Shown piece after piece: positions 20,168 to 32,100 of a stretch of 64,000 bases of DNA. Within the stretch, counting starts at the first letter, position 1; the number at the start of each line of letters is the position of its first letter. The notes beneath the pieces were generated by a model. The model was given only the letters and a program-made list of their open reading frames with translations, had not been told where the DNA came from and did not search any database. Source of the stretch: Eleusine coracana subsp. coracana (lineage: Eukaryota > Streptophyta > Magnoliopsida > Poales > Poaceae). The position numbers were made by a program, and so were the translations under genes. Location of the stretch: positions 16,150,501 to 16,214,500 of the forward strand of contig CM064417.1 of the NCBI GenBank assembly GCA_032690845.1. The letters run 5' to 3'.

Positions 20168-21515
20168 TTAAGCTTAATAGATTTGCCTCTCAAATTAGCA
20201 TCCAACTATATAATTAGTTTTAAATTTAATTTATATCTAATCTATATATTTAATGTTCAAATGATTGATATGACAACACTAAAATTTAGACCCCAAGAAA
20301 CGAAACCACCTTGGATAAGCAACTGACAAAATATCATAAGCAACTAAACACCTTAGCAACAAGATGCATAGTTTGCTATTATTCATAATGTATAAATTCA
20401 CACATGCTGCAACATTCATAGCTGTAGAACCACCCTATTAAGAACTTAAACATGCTAATGGATATGCGAAGAGGCAATTAAATAATCGATCTGCACCCAT
20501 ATGGAAGATGGAGTCTAAAGACGACGTCAGCTCTCGGTGTCACATTTGACAGGGTCCATCGGACCATCACGGGAGGCTACCCAAGAACTCTTCCACGGTG
20601 ATGTACTTCAGCTCTGGGTACAGCTCCGTTGCCTCCACTTCGTCCCCAGCTAATGCGCCTGTGACCTTCTCATGCACCTTTGGTTTCGTGGCTACCAGTG
20701 TCCAGTGCACCACGGCCAGTTGAAAATTAAGTGGGAACTGGGACTCTGCAAAGATCAAAAGTTGTATGTGTACTTGGCATCACTTTTTGAATGATTGCAA
20801 TTTCTAGTTGGCATCAAATAGGGGTGAGAATCAGATGGTTAATTTCCAACCGATGAATCGATAATGAACTGAAGACTTCCAATGCAAATACAAGAAAATA
20901 TGGGATGCTATAATAGAAATCCAAAACCATCCAAACATGTCTGAATTCGATCAAGTCCGAGAAAAAACAAATAGTGGATACAAATAGCATGCAAGATAAA
21001 TGGCCCTAGAATGATATATTTGAGATAGTGTTGTCGATCAGGCAGAGGCAAGAAATGTCATCCAGAATTGCTGGACCACAACTAGCATTCATCCACCGTG
21101 GACAACGAACCCATTGACAGCGATAAACATTCACAGTGCAAGTCCTATTCTACATGGAAATGTTCACCCAACAATTCACAAAGTTGCAGTAATAAATTCC
21201 AGCAGTTTTCTCTGGTTATCCTAGAGAGAAAGAATAAAAATACTACATAGATGAAACAATGGCTATAAAATATTATGTAATTTGAGTTTTCTTATAATTT
21301 TTGTATTTTTTTATTTTTGTGAGATCTTTATTTTTTTAACCTCCCTCCCATTCTCCTGAAAAAGGCATTCTGATTCGAATTCTGAGACAACAATATAGGA
21401 TGGATAAGCAACAAAGAACCAATAAACTATTGCTCTAGCATTGATACCGAGGAAAAGGTATATATTATATGATATATAGAATGAGCTCTATACATCGGTA
21501 GCATATCCGATTTTG

Positions 21516-22109
21516 AGATTTTTGCTATTTTGCACACGAATTGATAGGTTTTGTTAAAATGCCCATGTCCCATTGGGCTTTGCTAAAATGCCATAAACCT
21601 AGTGTACCAACTAGTAGAATGTCCTCCCTCGCTCTTCTTCTTCCTTCATCTTTCCCCAAAATCCGCCTCCATTGCCAGCCAAGCTTGAACCTCATGGCCG
21701 GTTGTTGGCGGGGAGGCGTGCGCGGGAAGGGCACGCTTGTGGCTGGGTCAAGGTGCATGGGTGGGGCGGGTTCACAGGAGTGCAGGTGAGCCACTGCTAG
21801 AGGCGCGGGCGTGCAGGCGAACTGTGTGAGTGGGCAAGGTGCGGGCGGGCAGGTGAGCTGCACGTGAGTGGCAGCGGCGTCCTGTCCATAGCATGCCAGT
21901 GGTGGCTGATGCGAGCACGCTGCTGGAGAGATAGAGAGGAAGAAGAAGCGGCCGTGGCTGCTGGTTAGTGTAATTCAGTAAAAAAAAAACTCATTCATTG
22001 GTATTTTACCGGTGGGTGCAACCGTTTCGTGCGCATTGTATCCAAACCCAACGGCACATGGGCATTTTACTGAAGCCCACCGATTTCGTGAGCAAAATAG
22101 CAAAAATCT
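21516..22109. mobile_element. MULE-like element with GC-rich cargo (Pack-MULE candidate) in reductase intron 4
   Basis: The ends AGATTTTTGCTATTTTGC and their reversed right counterpart match for roughly 55 bp with a few differences, including AAAATGCCCATGT. Long terminal repeats of this kind are typical of Mutator-like elements. The middle (about 21600-21960) is strikingly GC-rich against AT-rich surroundings, with open frames of 112 codons (minus) and 82 codons (plus), as in Pack-MULEs that capture gene pieces. I could not identify a source gene, and no exact 9-bp target duplication was seen. Other copies: 30122-30715, 38729-39322, 47336-47929. Confidence 0.6.
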
Positions 22110-22581
22110 ATTTTCACGCCTATTGTGCCCTTATGAGTTTTTCCCAACCGAGACAACACTGACAGCATCATTGTCAAGGTTTTCCTGGTATGAGTTATCA
22201 GGGTGGTGGATTCTGATTCTAGTAGTAATTATTTAAGATAGTGTAATGGATATTTTTTATATATATTAATACACTGATATGTATTTACCTTGTATTTTCT
22301 TCACGATCTCCTCTTCAGATACATAGGATTTCTCAAGGATCTTGCCGAGTTTAGTCTCCCAAAGAGAAACAAGTCGTTCTAGAGAACATAAATTCTCCTG
22401 AGGGCGCACGTGTAGTATTTTGTTAAGTGTGCGTCGGTCTTCGATAGCTTTTATAACCACCACACTCAAATCCTTCTCATTTACAAAGAACACTGGAAAT
22501 TACACCGACTCTCTGTCGTTAGATAATATCATGCAATAGTGCAGAATGTATGAAGAAAAAACAGGCTTATAATTTAATTTA

Positions 22582-22974
22582 GAGGAGTTTTACTATCCAA
22601 AATATTAGTCATTAGTTTTGATAAGCTATTGATCAATAGTTTGAGAGTAATTTCATAATTACACTATTATAACTGATTTTATATTTATTTTTATAATAAA
22701 AATCTAACCCTACTGAATCACTAAAACATCAGTTAATCTTTTAAAAATAAAAAACATTAATTATTAATTATATTACTATTTTACTTATTCATGACAATAT
22801 AATATAATTATTTGAAATCTAAAAATATTATTTATTCTGATATTATCCTCAAACTGATAAACTATTGGCCGAGTAGTTATGTGCTTAGATTATCAAATCT
22901 GAGCCATTAAATTAAACTATTGACCAATAGTTTTTCAAAACTAATGACTAATATTTTGTACAGTAAAACTACTC
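22582..22974. mobile_element. 393-bp MITE in reductase intron 3 (unit 1 copy)
   Basis: The long terminal inverted repeats start GAGGAGTTTTACTATCC (left) and GAGTAGTTTTACTGTAC (right, reversed) and continue with AAAATATTAGTCATTAGTTT. The flanks carry the 8-bp duplication TTAATTTA at 22574-22581 and 22975-22982, suggesting hAT or a MULE-like family. Same element at 31188-31580, 39795-40187 and 48402-48794, so the insertion predates the amplification. Confidence 0.85.
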
Positions 22975-25729
22975 TTAATTTATGACAAAGTTCATAAGTA
23001 AACGTGTTACCTTGTGTAGTTCCATCACCTAGGATGGTTACTCTGGTTTCTGGGGGGCCGTTTGCTTCAGGGTCTCCTGCTCGTGGCAACAAAAAACCTT
23101 GAATCCAGTTGCTAGATATGATAGTGTAAGGGATCCCGGCCATTTTCAGAGCTTCACGGACTCTACATTTAGCTCCTAAAATGCTCCGAGCTGGCTCCAA
23201 CATCTGATCTGCGTGCTCCACGTCACATCCATATTCAGATGGCACATACCTCTGCATGTTTTGGACTAAAATTAAAGTGGTTGTCTTTAGATTTTGGATA
23301 ACTTGCACAAGAAAGTGCCAATTTCATTGAATAAAGAAGTAATGATACAAGTACATAACCCAGGGAGGCTACAAATAAGAAAAAGGAAAAGGTAATATAA
23401 TTGTGACAACAACAGAAATGATGGAACTACAGATTTAATAAATAGTTTTGACGAAGTGTTTGGTTGTGGCTGCATTGTCTTGACATGAACCACATCCTTG
23501 GCAGGACTACTCCTGGTAGCAAGGTGTACTCAGTCAGTAGATTCGTGTGTGTCTTCTCAATGTTGTATTCTACTAGCTCATCACTGATAGGTTTTTTTTT
23601 TTTTGTGAATGTCAGTAGCAGAGGTCCTTGTGGTTAATTTGTCTGAGTTTGTATCATCCATACACATGTCTGAGTTTTTTTTTTTGGAACTAAAGATGTT
23701 GCAAGAGCGAAGATTGAATTTGTGACAACATGGTCCAAAGATCTCAACCATGTCGATAGTTGAATCCACATTTGTCCCAACATGATATATAAGTTGTTAA
23801 TCACATGTAGTGACCATAACTTGATGGTAGACACCTCATCCTTAACAAGGCACATCACTTTCTGAAATGAACTGCAGTCAATTTTCAGAGCTCAGATCGC
23901 AACAACTCCACCATAAGGTTCCATTGCGGATTGAAGGTCAAAGGTATCTAAGTACGAGATAAATAGCAATAATATCTTTGACTGATAGGATAGATGACTA
24001 GATGTCCTCTTCATGCATACCATTTAGAGCCCCGTTTGTTTCATCTTTAGGCTTTTGAGCTTTTCATGTCCTAAGGTCAGCCGGAGGAAACGTAACTTTT
24101 CTTAGAAGTGCATGTCTAATTATAGGTGTCAAACCAGCAAACCTCCACGTCTGTCAAAATATTGTAGGTTGGGGAAATCCTTCCTGCTTCTACCATGCAT
24201 ACACTGTATGTATGTATGTATATACTATACTCTATACTATATATATGCACGGACCAACATTGCAAGGTGTATTGGTTTGTTTACAAACCATCCATTAAAT
24301 CTCTACGGCAGGTTTTCTTTTTCCAAAACAAAGAAATAATTATATATCCTACATCATTCAAACCTTTGCCAAATCAGTAACTTCTCTCTTGGTCAGTGGT
24401 ATTTAAAAGGAATATTCCAACGTACGCAGGCATATAGTAAAACAGAAGAAACAATTATTAAAGTAGTATATGATTTCAAATTTTACACGAAATTAAACAT
24501 CACATTAGATTTCTTAAACCCACATCAATTGAGGCACTATATAATGACTTCATCAAATAATTTAATCGAAGTAAATTTATATTGGATTATATTTGTCATA
24601 TATGTTCCGTCCACCTCTTTTATTTTTGTTTGGTTTTCTCTCCTCTAAGTCAGTCCTAGCATATATACTTAATTTGATTATGACAATAAAATGAAAACCA
24701 ACTGATTGATGAGAGAAATTGATCCTCCCTTAATCGATTAGGTTCCTTATCGTGAACGCGCAGATCTGGTGGGCTCCAATCCCTTGGCTTAAAATGGATT
24801 CACATTTTGCAAAATTATTCTTTCAGTGACGCGTGGTGTGCCACTATATCCAATATCTATAAAACAGTTTCTTGGACTGGTTCACGGGTTGGTTTCTCAA
24901 CCCAACAACTGTCACGCATCGTAATCCAGCTCAAATAAACAAAGTGCACGTTGCATCTAGTGAACACTCTCGTCATCTAACATACATTATTATATTAACT
25001 TTGAAGGAACAATACCATACCCTAACATTGCCTGCTTCCTGCATCCCGGCCACGATCTTGAGCTGGCTCTCTACCTCCTCCGGAGACGTATGGCCGACGG
25101 CAGAGATCACCACATCTGCTTGCTTGATCGCCCTCACCAATCCCTCGTGATTGTTGATGTCCCCCTGCACGCTCGCGAATTTAAATGTATAATTAATGGT
25201 AATGCATCAACTAATTAGTCAAGCCAGCTACAACCTAGAGTATTATTATTATGGAATGTGATCACAACATAAATTCCATCTGGGTTTATCCTAATTCAAG
25301 CCTTTTTTAATTTTATCAGTTTGTTAAAAAAATGATATAGGTTGACAATGCAAAGTAAACATTAGAAGATTCATAACAAAGATACTTCTTATTTGTATAT
25401 GTTAATTTTCAAATTTTATATGTTGGATATTTATTATTGACAAATAACTAGATTAATATCTTGTAGAATAAATAGAATTATATTTGACAACCTTTACGGT
25501 ACATAATACCATCAATAGTTACATGTTGCACCGTCAGTAATTACAGGTAGTAGATACTAGTATCAATTATTCACATACCATATTGACTGGTGGTGATATA
25601 TTATGCACCATAAAATTCCTACCGTATATTTTGTTGGACGGAGTGTATACGTACATAAACAATGATGGCCCCTCTGGTCTTGAAATTCTCCACAAGCCTG
25701 GCCTTGCCGGGGTCGTCGACACTGGATGG

Positions 25730-25921
25730 CTTAAGAGTTTTATTCCGGGGCCAAGAATTGTTGATAGTATCTCAAGACCTATCACAATATACTGCGATAA
25801 TCAATCCGCAGTTTTCTTTTGCACCAACGATAAACTAAGTGGTGCTTCCAAGCACATAGATCTTAAATATCGTATCATGAAAGAAAGGAATCAGGACAAT
25901 ACACTTAAAATAAGCATATAA
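25730..25921 (+). pseudogene. copia RNase H fragment at the unit 1/unit 2 junction
   Basis: Encodes LKSFIPGPRIVDSISRPI to the stop, identical to the end of RNase H at 17089-17280 except Pro for Gln after FI. On the plus strand it is in frame with antisense reductase exon 1, making a 112-codon chimeric open frame from 25583. The same junction recurs at 34336-34527 and 42943-43134. I see no reason to think the chimera is a functional protein. Confidence 0.9.
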
Positions 25922-26220
25922 GTACTAAGACTAATATAGCAGATCCGCTCACAAAAGGTTTACCACCAACCCTCTTTCAGAAACATGTCCTAGGCATGAG
26001 TCTGGTAAATACCTTTTGATCAGTCCTGATTTTAGGGCTATTTATTTCCCCAACTAAGAGTAACAATTCTGACAAGGATTGTCAGTAAGACTATGGGTAA
26101 TGTTGTCCCAGTAAGCCGTGGTGCTGCTGATGACACATTGGTCTGGTACTTGCTGATTTTCTGAAGAAGAATTTAAGTTAGAGTAAGTTTAAGTTGTTGA
26201 TCTTTTGGTCAGGGGGAGAA

Positions 26221-26746
26221 TGTGGGTTTAGATTCTATTGACCGCCAGGTCAACAACAGATCCAAAAATAGGGAACTTAATGCCCTATGAATTTTGGATC
26301 TGGCCAACAGATTTGTTTCCATTTTGTGCCTTGATCGGGAGGTAAAATTAGAGATAGAAACGGACCCGGCCCTGAGTCTACAGTGCATATAAAAGGAGGG
26401 TCACCCCCCAAGGTCGCCATATCCAACCTAAGTGCACCCAACCGATCGTTGAGGCGCTAGAAGACTCGGAAGTCCGTCGTCCACGCCCTGGGCAGTGTCA
26501 CTATTGCCCCGAAGATTTCCGCTACCCCAAGAAGACCCTCAAGGAGCGCCTACGCTACATCCCTGACAGCGCCTTCGTCATCGATCTCGTCACCTCTGCA
26601 CCGACGCCAATGGAGTCCAATGCCAGTGCCGGTAACAGCCGAACCTATCCCTATTCCGCATTAGATCAGTTTGCTAGTTGTAATCTAGATTGACTAGTGA
26701 TCCTAAGTTTTAAGTACTGTTAGTCTAAGATTAATTACAACTAACA
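26221..26746 (+). repeat. amplified copia 3' LTR, unit 2
   Basis: 526 bp, preceded by 190 bp of RNase H (25730-25921) and the polypurine tract. It is not an independent insertion: it has the same flanks as the 3' LTR in unit 1. Confidence 0.95.
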
Positions 26747-29173
26747 GAGATCTCATCGGTCAACACAAAAGAACAAATATCAAGCACCTTTGTGATTGGG
26801 TTTGGCAACATAGCAGATCGAATATGTAGATGACGATTTCTTCCTAGATAAGACCGGGGATGACATTGGAGCATGGATCTAGTCCAGGTGATGACTGACG
26901 ACAACTCTAATGGCATGGGTCGAGGCTGGCATCAACGTGGAAGATCAGGATCGAGACCAGCGGAGATGCGGAAGGCAGGCATGGATCGAGGTCGCCGGTG
27001 ATGTGGAAGGGGATCGAGGCCAGTGCGGAGGGGAAGGCGTGGATCAACGCTGGCAACGATGCGGAAGGCAGGAATCGAGGTGGCGAGGGCGATCCAGACC
27101 AGCGGCAAGGAAGGGGCAGCAAAGAAACGTCGAACGTAGTCCCGATAGTTATCAAAAAATTAGTGTTGCCTCGTGACACGATTTTATTTTTTTTTGGATG
27201 GAATTGGCGAAAATGATCGTAATCTTTTCTGTAATACCTGTCATCCAAGCAGGAAAATCCGGTTCACGTGGGAAAAGTTTTAGGCCCGTAAATTACAGGG
27301 GTATTGAGCATTTTACCGGGCTTCCAAACAGGCCCTAACTGATATTTGCCCCTGCCCATGCCCAGACCCTTGAAATTTCACGCCACCAAATAAGGGATGA
27401 ATTTTAAATTCTAACTAAGAGGAGTAATGGAGGAGATAAAAACCACTCCATTTTTCTGCTTTACTGGTGTTATTTCCCTTGGCTAATGAGCCAGGGGCGA
27501 GCTCATGTGACTAGACATGGCGGGAGAGAGAGAGAGAGAGAGAAGATGATGATTGCTGGAGGATGAAGAAGGTTACGACATGGCCATGTTGGGCCGTACT
27601 CTACTAGAGCTTATTTTACAATTTGCATGGGCTCTAAAATCATGAAAATGGCGCAGTTACTTCAGCTCTTTTGAGCCTTGTTCGGTGAGAATTGAGACAT
27701 GGTGTTGAGCTAGAGCCGACGGAGGGTTAGAACAGAATGTTATATTGTGTGGTTTTTTTTTCTGGTATAGAAAGTTTTATACGTCCGTCCATTTTTTGCT
27801 TGTGAAATTCATCTATCCTTTTTTTTAACTTTGATGTTTGTTTGTTTCGGAATCAGTTCAAAACACGATATCAAATACAAACACGATTCGCCTTGTCCGT
27901 TGTATTTTCATCTTTCGTTTCTCCAATGTTTGTCGTATTCTGTCGCATCTCCATCACGATCACGTTTTCTTCTTTCATTTTCCTTCCAATTGGATGATGA
28001 TAGCGATTCCATAGTTCGTTTCCTTCCAATGTTCGTCTTATTCTATCGCATCTCCTCACTAATGATCATGTCCATGACGCCATTGTTCTACTCGACAGTG
28101 GTGGACCTACATTTTTGTCAAAAGTCGGGCCAAGTTTTAGCCTACTCTATGCGTATGAAACAATATCAACAAAATAGTGCAAAATTGTATACTATCATGC
28201 TGAAATACGCCAATACAACGTGTCACGTCTGAGAAGGGGATATGGGCCTCACATGGCCCTAAATTTAAATTAAGTGTATGTTAGAGAGAGAGGGTGATAG
28301 GAATAGATCGTACTTATATATATTTAAGAGATCGATTGACGATATTGTGAGCAATTTCCATTGAGAATTTTCAAATTTAACGTATGTTAGAGAGAGATGC
28401 AAGTCAGCAAGATATGTCGCTCGTTTGATCGTCGCAGTCTATGATCAAAGAGTTGTCTTGATCTTCATAACGAAGCCAGAACGACATCGCCAGCGTGCAG
28501 TTTCCAGATGTCGAGACACGATGATCAGGAGGATGAGTCCGTTCGAGTTCCTTAGCATGATATTGTGAGTTAACGTTTGAAAATATTGGTTCTCATGATA
28601 AGTAGCTTAGTTTATTCCAAACCGCTCCATTTTTATGCTATATCATCCTCAAACACAAGATATGTTGAAAATACTTTTCTTACATTACAATTATATGATA
28701 ATAATTTTTTTATATATGTATCACCACCATATTTTATAAGTTACACCCGTAGCAACGTACGGATACTTTGCTAGTTAAGCTTAATAGATTTGCCTCTCAA
28801 ATTAGCATCCAACTATATAATTAGTTTTAAATTTAATTTATATCTAATCTATATATTTAATGTTCAAATGATTGATATGACAACACTAAAATTTAGACCC
28901 CAAGAAACGAAACCACCTTGGATAAGCAACTGACAAAATATCATAAGCAACTAAACACCTTAGCAACAAGATGCATAGTTTGCTATTATTCATAATGTAT
29001 AAATTCACACATGCTGCAACATTCATAGCTGTAGAACCACCCTATTAAGAACTTAAACATGCTAATGGATATGCGAAGAGGCAATTAAATAATCGATCTG
29101 CACCCATATGGAAGATGGAGTCTAAAGACGACGTCAGCTCTCGGTGTCACATTTGACAGGGTCCATCGGACCA

Positions 29174-32100
29174 TCACGGGAGGCTACCCAAGAACTCTTC
29201 CACGGTGATGTACTTCAGCTCTGGGTACAGCTCCGTTGCCTCCACTTCGTCCCCAGCTAATGCGCCTGTGACCTTCTCATGCACCTTTGGTTTCGTGGCT
29301 ACCAGTGTCCAGTGCACCACGGCCAGTTGAAAATTAAGTGGGAACTGGGACTCTGCAAAGATCAAAAGTTGTATGTGTACTTGGCATCACTTTTTGAATG
29401 ATTGCAATTTCTAGTTGGCATCAAATAGGGGTGAGAATCAGATGGTTAATTTCCAACCGATGAATCGATAATGAACTGAAGACTTCCAATGCAAATACAA
29501 GAAAATATGGGATGCTATAATAGAAATCCAAAACCATCCAAACATGTCTGAATTCGATCAAGTCCGAGAAAAAACAAATAGTGGATACAAATAGCATGCA
29601 AGATAAATGGCCCTAGAATGATATATTTGAGATAGTGTTGTCGATCAGGCAGAGGCAAGAAATGTCATCCAGAATTGCTGGACCACAACTAGCATTCATC
29701 CACCGTGGACAACGAACCCATTGACAGCGATAAACATTCACAGTGCAAGTCCTATTCTACATGGAAATGTTCACCCAACAATTCACAAAGTTGCAGTAAT
29801 AAATTCCAGCAGTTTTCTCTGGTTATCCTAGAGAGAAAGAATAAAAATACTACATAGATGAAACAATGGCTATAAAATATTATGTAATTTGAGTTTTCTT
29901 ATAATTTTTGTATTTTTTTTTTTTGTGAGATCTTTATTTTTTTAACCTCCCTCCCATTCTCCTGAAAAAGGCATTCTGATTCGAATTCTGAGACAACAAT
30001 ATAGGATGGATAAGCAACAAAGAACCAATAAACTATTGCTCTAGCATTGATACCGAGGAAAAGGTATATATTATATGATATATAGAATGAGCTCTATACA
30101 TCGGTAGCATATCCGATTTTGAGATTTTTGCTATTTTGCACACGAATTGATAGGTTTTGTTAAAATGCCCATGTCCCATTGGGCTTTGCTAAAATGCCAT
30201 AAACCTAGTGTACCAACTAGTAGAATGTCCTCCCTCGCTCTTCTTCTTCCTTCATCTTTCCCCAAAATCCGCCTCCATTGCCAGCCAAGCTTGAACCTCA
30301 TGGCCGGTTGTTGGCGGGGAGGCGTGCGCGGGAAGGGCACGCTTGTGGCTGGGTCAAGGTGCGTGGGTGGGGCGGGTTCACAGGAGTGCAGGTGAGCCAC
30401 TGCTAGAGGCGCGGGCGTGCAGGCGAACTGTGTGAGTGGGCAAGGTGCGGGCGGGCAGGTGAGCTGCACGTGAGTGGCAGCGGCGTCCTGTCCATAGCAT
30501 GCCAGTGGTGGCTGATGCAAGCACGCTGCTGGAGAGATAGAGAGGAAGAAGAAGCGGCCGTGGCTGCTGGTTAGTGTAATTCAGTAAAAAAAAAACTCAT
30601 TCATTGGTATTTTACCGGTGGGTGCAACCGTTTCGTGCGCATTGTATCCAAACCCAACGGCACATGGGCATTTTACTGAAGCCCACCGATTTCGTGAGCA
30701 AAATAGCAAAAATCTATTTTCACGCCTATTGTGCCCTTATGAGTTTTTCCCAACCGAGACAACACTGACAGCATCATTGTCAAGGTTTTCCTGGTATGAG
30801 TTATCAGGGTGGTGGATTCTGATTCTAGTAGTAATTATTTAAGATAGTGTAATGGATATTTTTTATATATATTAATACACTGATATGTATTTACCTTGTA
30901 TTTTCTTCACGATCTCCTCTTCAGATACATAGGATTTCTCAAGGATCTTGCCGAGTTTAGTCTCCCAAAGAGAAACAAGTCGTTCTAGAGAACATAAATT
31001 CTCCTGAGGGCGCACGTGTAGTATTTTGTTAAGTGTGCGTCGGTCTTCGATAGCTTTTATAACCACCACACTCAAATCCTTCTCATTTACAAAGAACACT
31101 GGAAATTACACCGACTCTCTGTCGTTAGATAATATCATGCAGTAGTGCAGAATGTATGAAGAAAAAACAGGCTTATAATTTAATTTAGAGGAGTTTTACT
31201 ATCCAAAATATTAGTCATTAGTTTTGATAAGCTATTGATCAATAGTTTGAGAGTAATTTCATAATTACACTATTATAACTGATTTTATATTTATTTTTAT
31301 AATAAAAATCTAACCCTACTGAATCACTAAAACATCAGTTAATCTTTTAAAAATAAAAAACATTAATTATTAATTATATTACTATTTTACTTATTCATGA
31401 CAATATAATATAATTATTTGAAATCTAAAAATATTATTTATTCTGATATTATCCTCAAACTGATAAACTATTGGCCGAGTAGTTATGTGCTTAGATTATC
31501 AAATCTGAGCCATTAAATTAAACTATTGACCAATAGTTTTTCAAAACTAATGACTAATATTTTGTACAGTAAAACTACTCTTAATTTATGACAAAGTTCA
31601 TAAGTAAACGTGTTACCTTGTGTAGTTCCATCACCTAGGATGGTTACTCTGGTTTCTGGGGGGCCGTTTGCTTCAGGGTCTCCTGCTCGTGGCAACAAAA
31701 AACCTTGAATCCAGTTGCTAGATATGATAGTGTAAGGGATCCCGGCCATTTTCAGAGCTTCACGGACTCTACATTTAGCTCCTAAAATGCTCCGAGCTGG
31801 CTCCAACATCTGATCTGCGTGCTCCACGTCACATCCATATTCAGATGGCACATACCTCTGCATGTTTTGGACTAAAATTAAAGTGGTTGTCTTTAGATTT
31901 TGGATAACTTGCACAAGAAAGTGCCAATTTCATTGAATAAAGAAGTAATGATACAAGTACATAACCCAGGGAGGCTACAAATAAGAAAAAGGAAAAGGTA
32001 ATATAATTGTGACAACAACAGAAATGATGGAACTACAGATTTAATAAATAGTTTTGACGAAGTGTTTGGTTGTGGCTGCATTGTCTTGACATGAACCACA

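Larger units (their letters stand above)
17089..25729 (+). repeat. tandem unit 1 (8641 bp)
   Basis: The left limit is the base after the TGG at 17086-17088 inside copia RNase H; the right limit is the TGG at 25727-25729 inside reductase exon 1. Contents in order: RNase H tail, polypurine tract, 3' LTR, right part of the Harbinger element, half of direct repeat B, GA microsatellite, Helitron-like end, and a truncated reductase gene on the minus strand. It is 34-35 bp longer than the other units because of its long GA run. Confidence 0.97.
20567..25729 (-). pseudogene. isoflavone-reductase-like gene, truncated copy 1
   Basis: Exons on the minus strand are 25655-25729 (exon 1 remnant), 25021-25164, 23011-23251, 22289-22492 and 20567-20745. 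Exons 2-5 encode the same residues as the intact gene at 46387-51651, with the same splice sites. Exon 1 is cut at codon 35, where it joins copia RNase H, so the start codon and GGTGMIG loop are gone. Upstream of the cut the frame runs through copia sequence without an ATG to a TGA about 60 bp away. A translated product would lack part of the Rossmann fold and could not bind NADPH normally. It might still give antisense or siRNA-producing transcripts. Confidence 0.92.
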
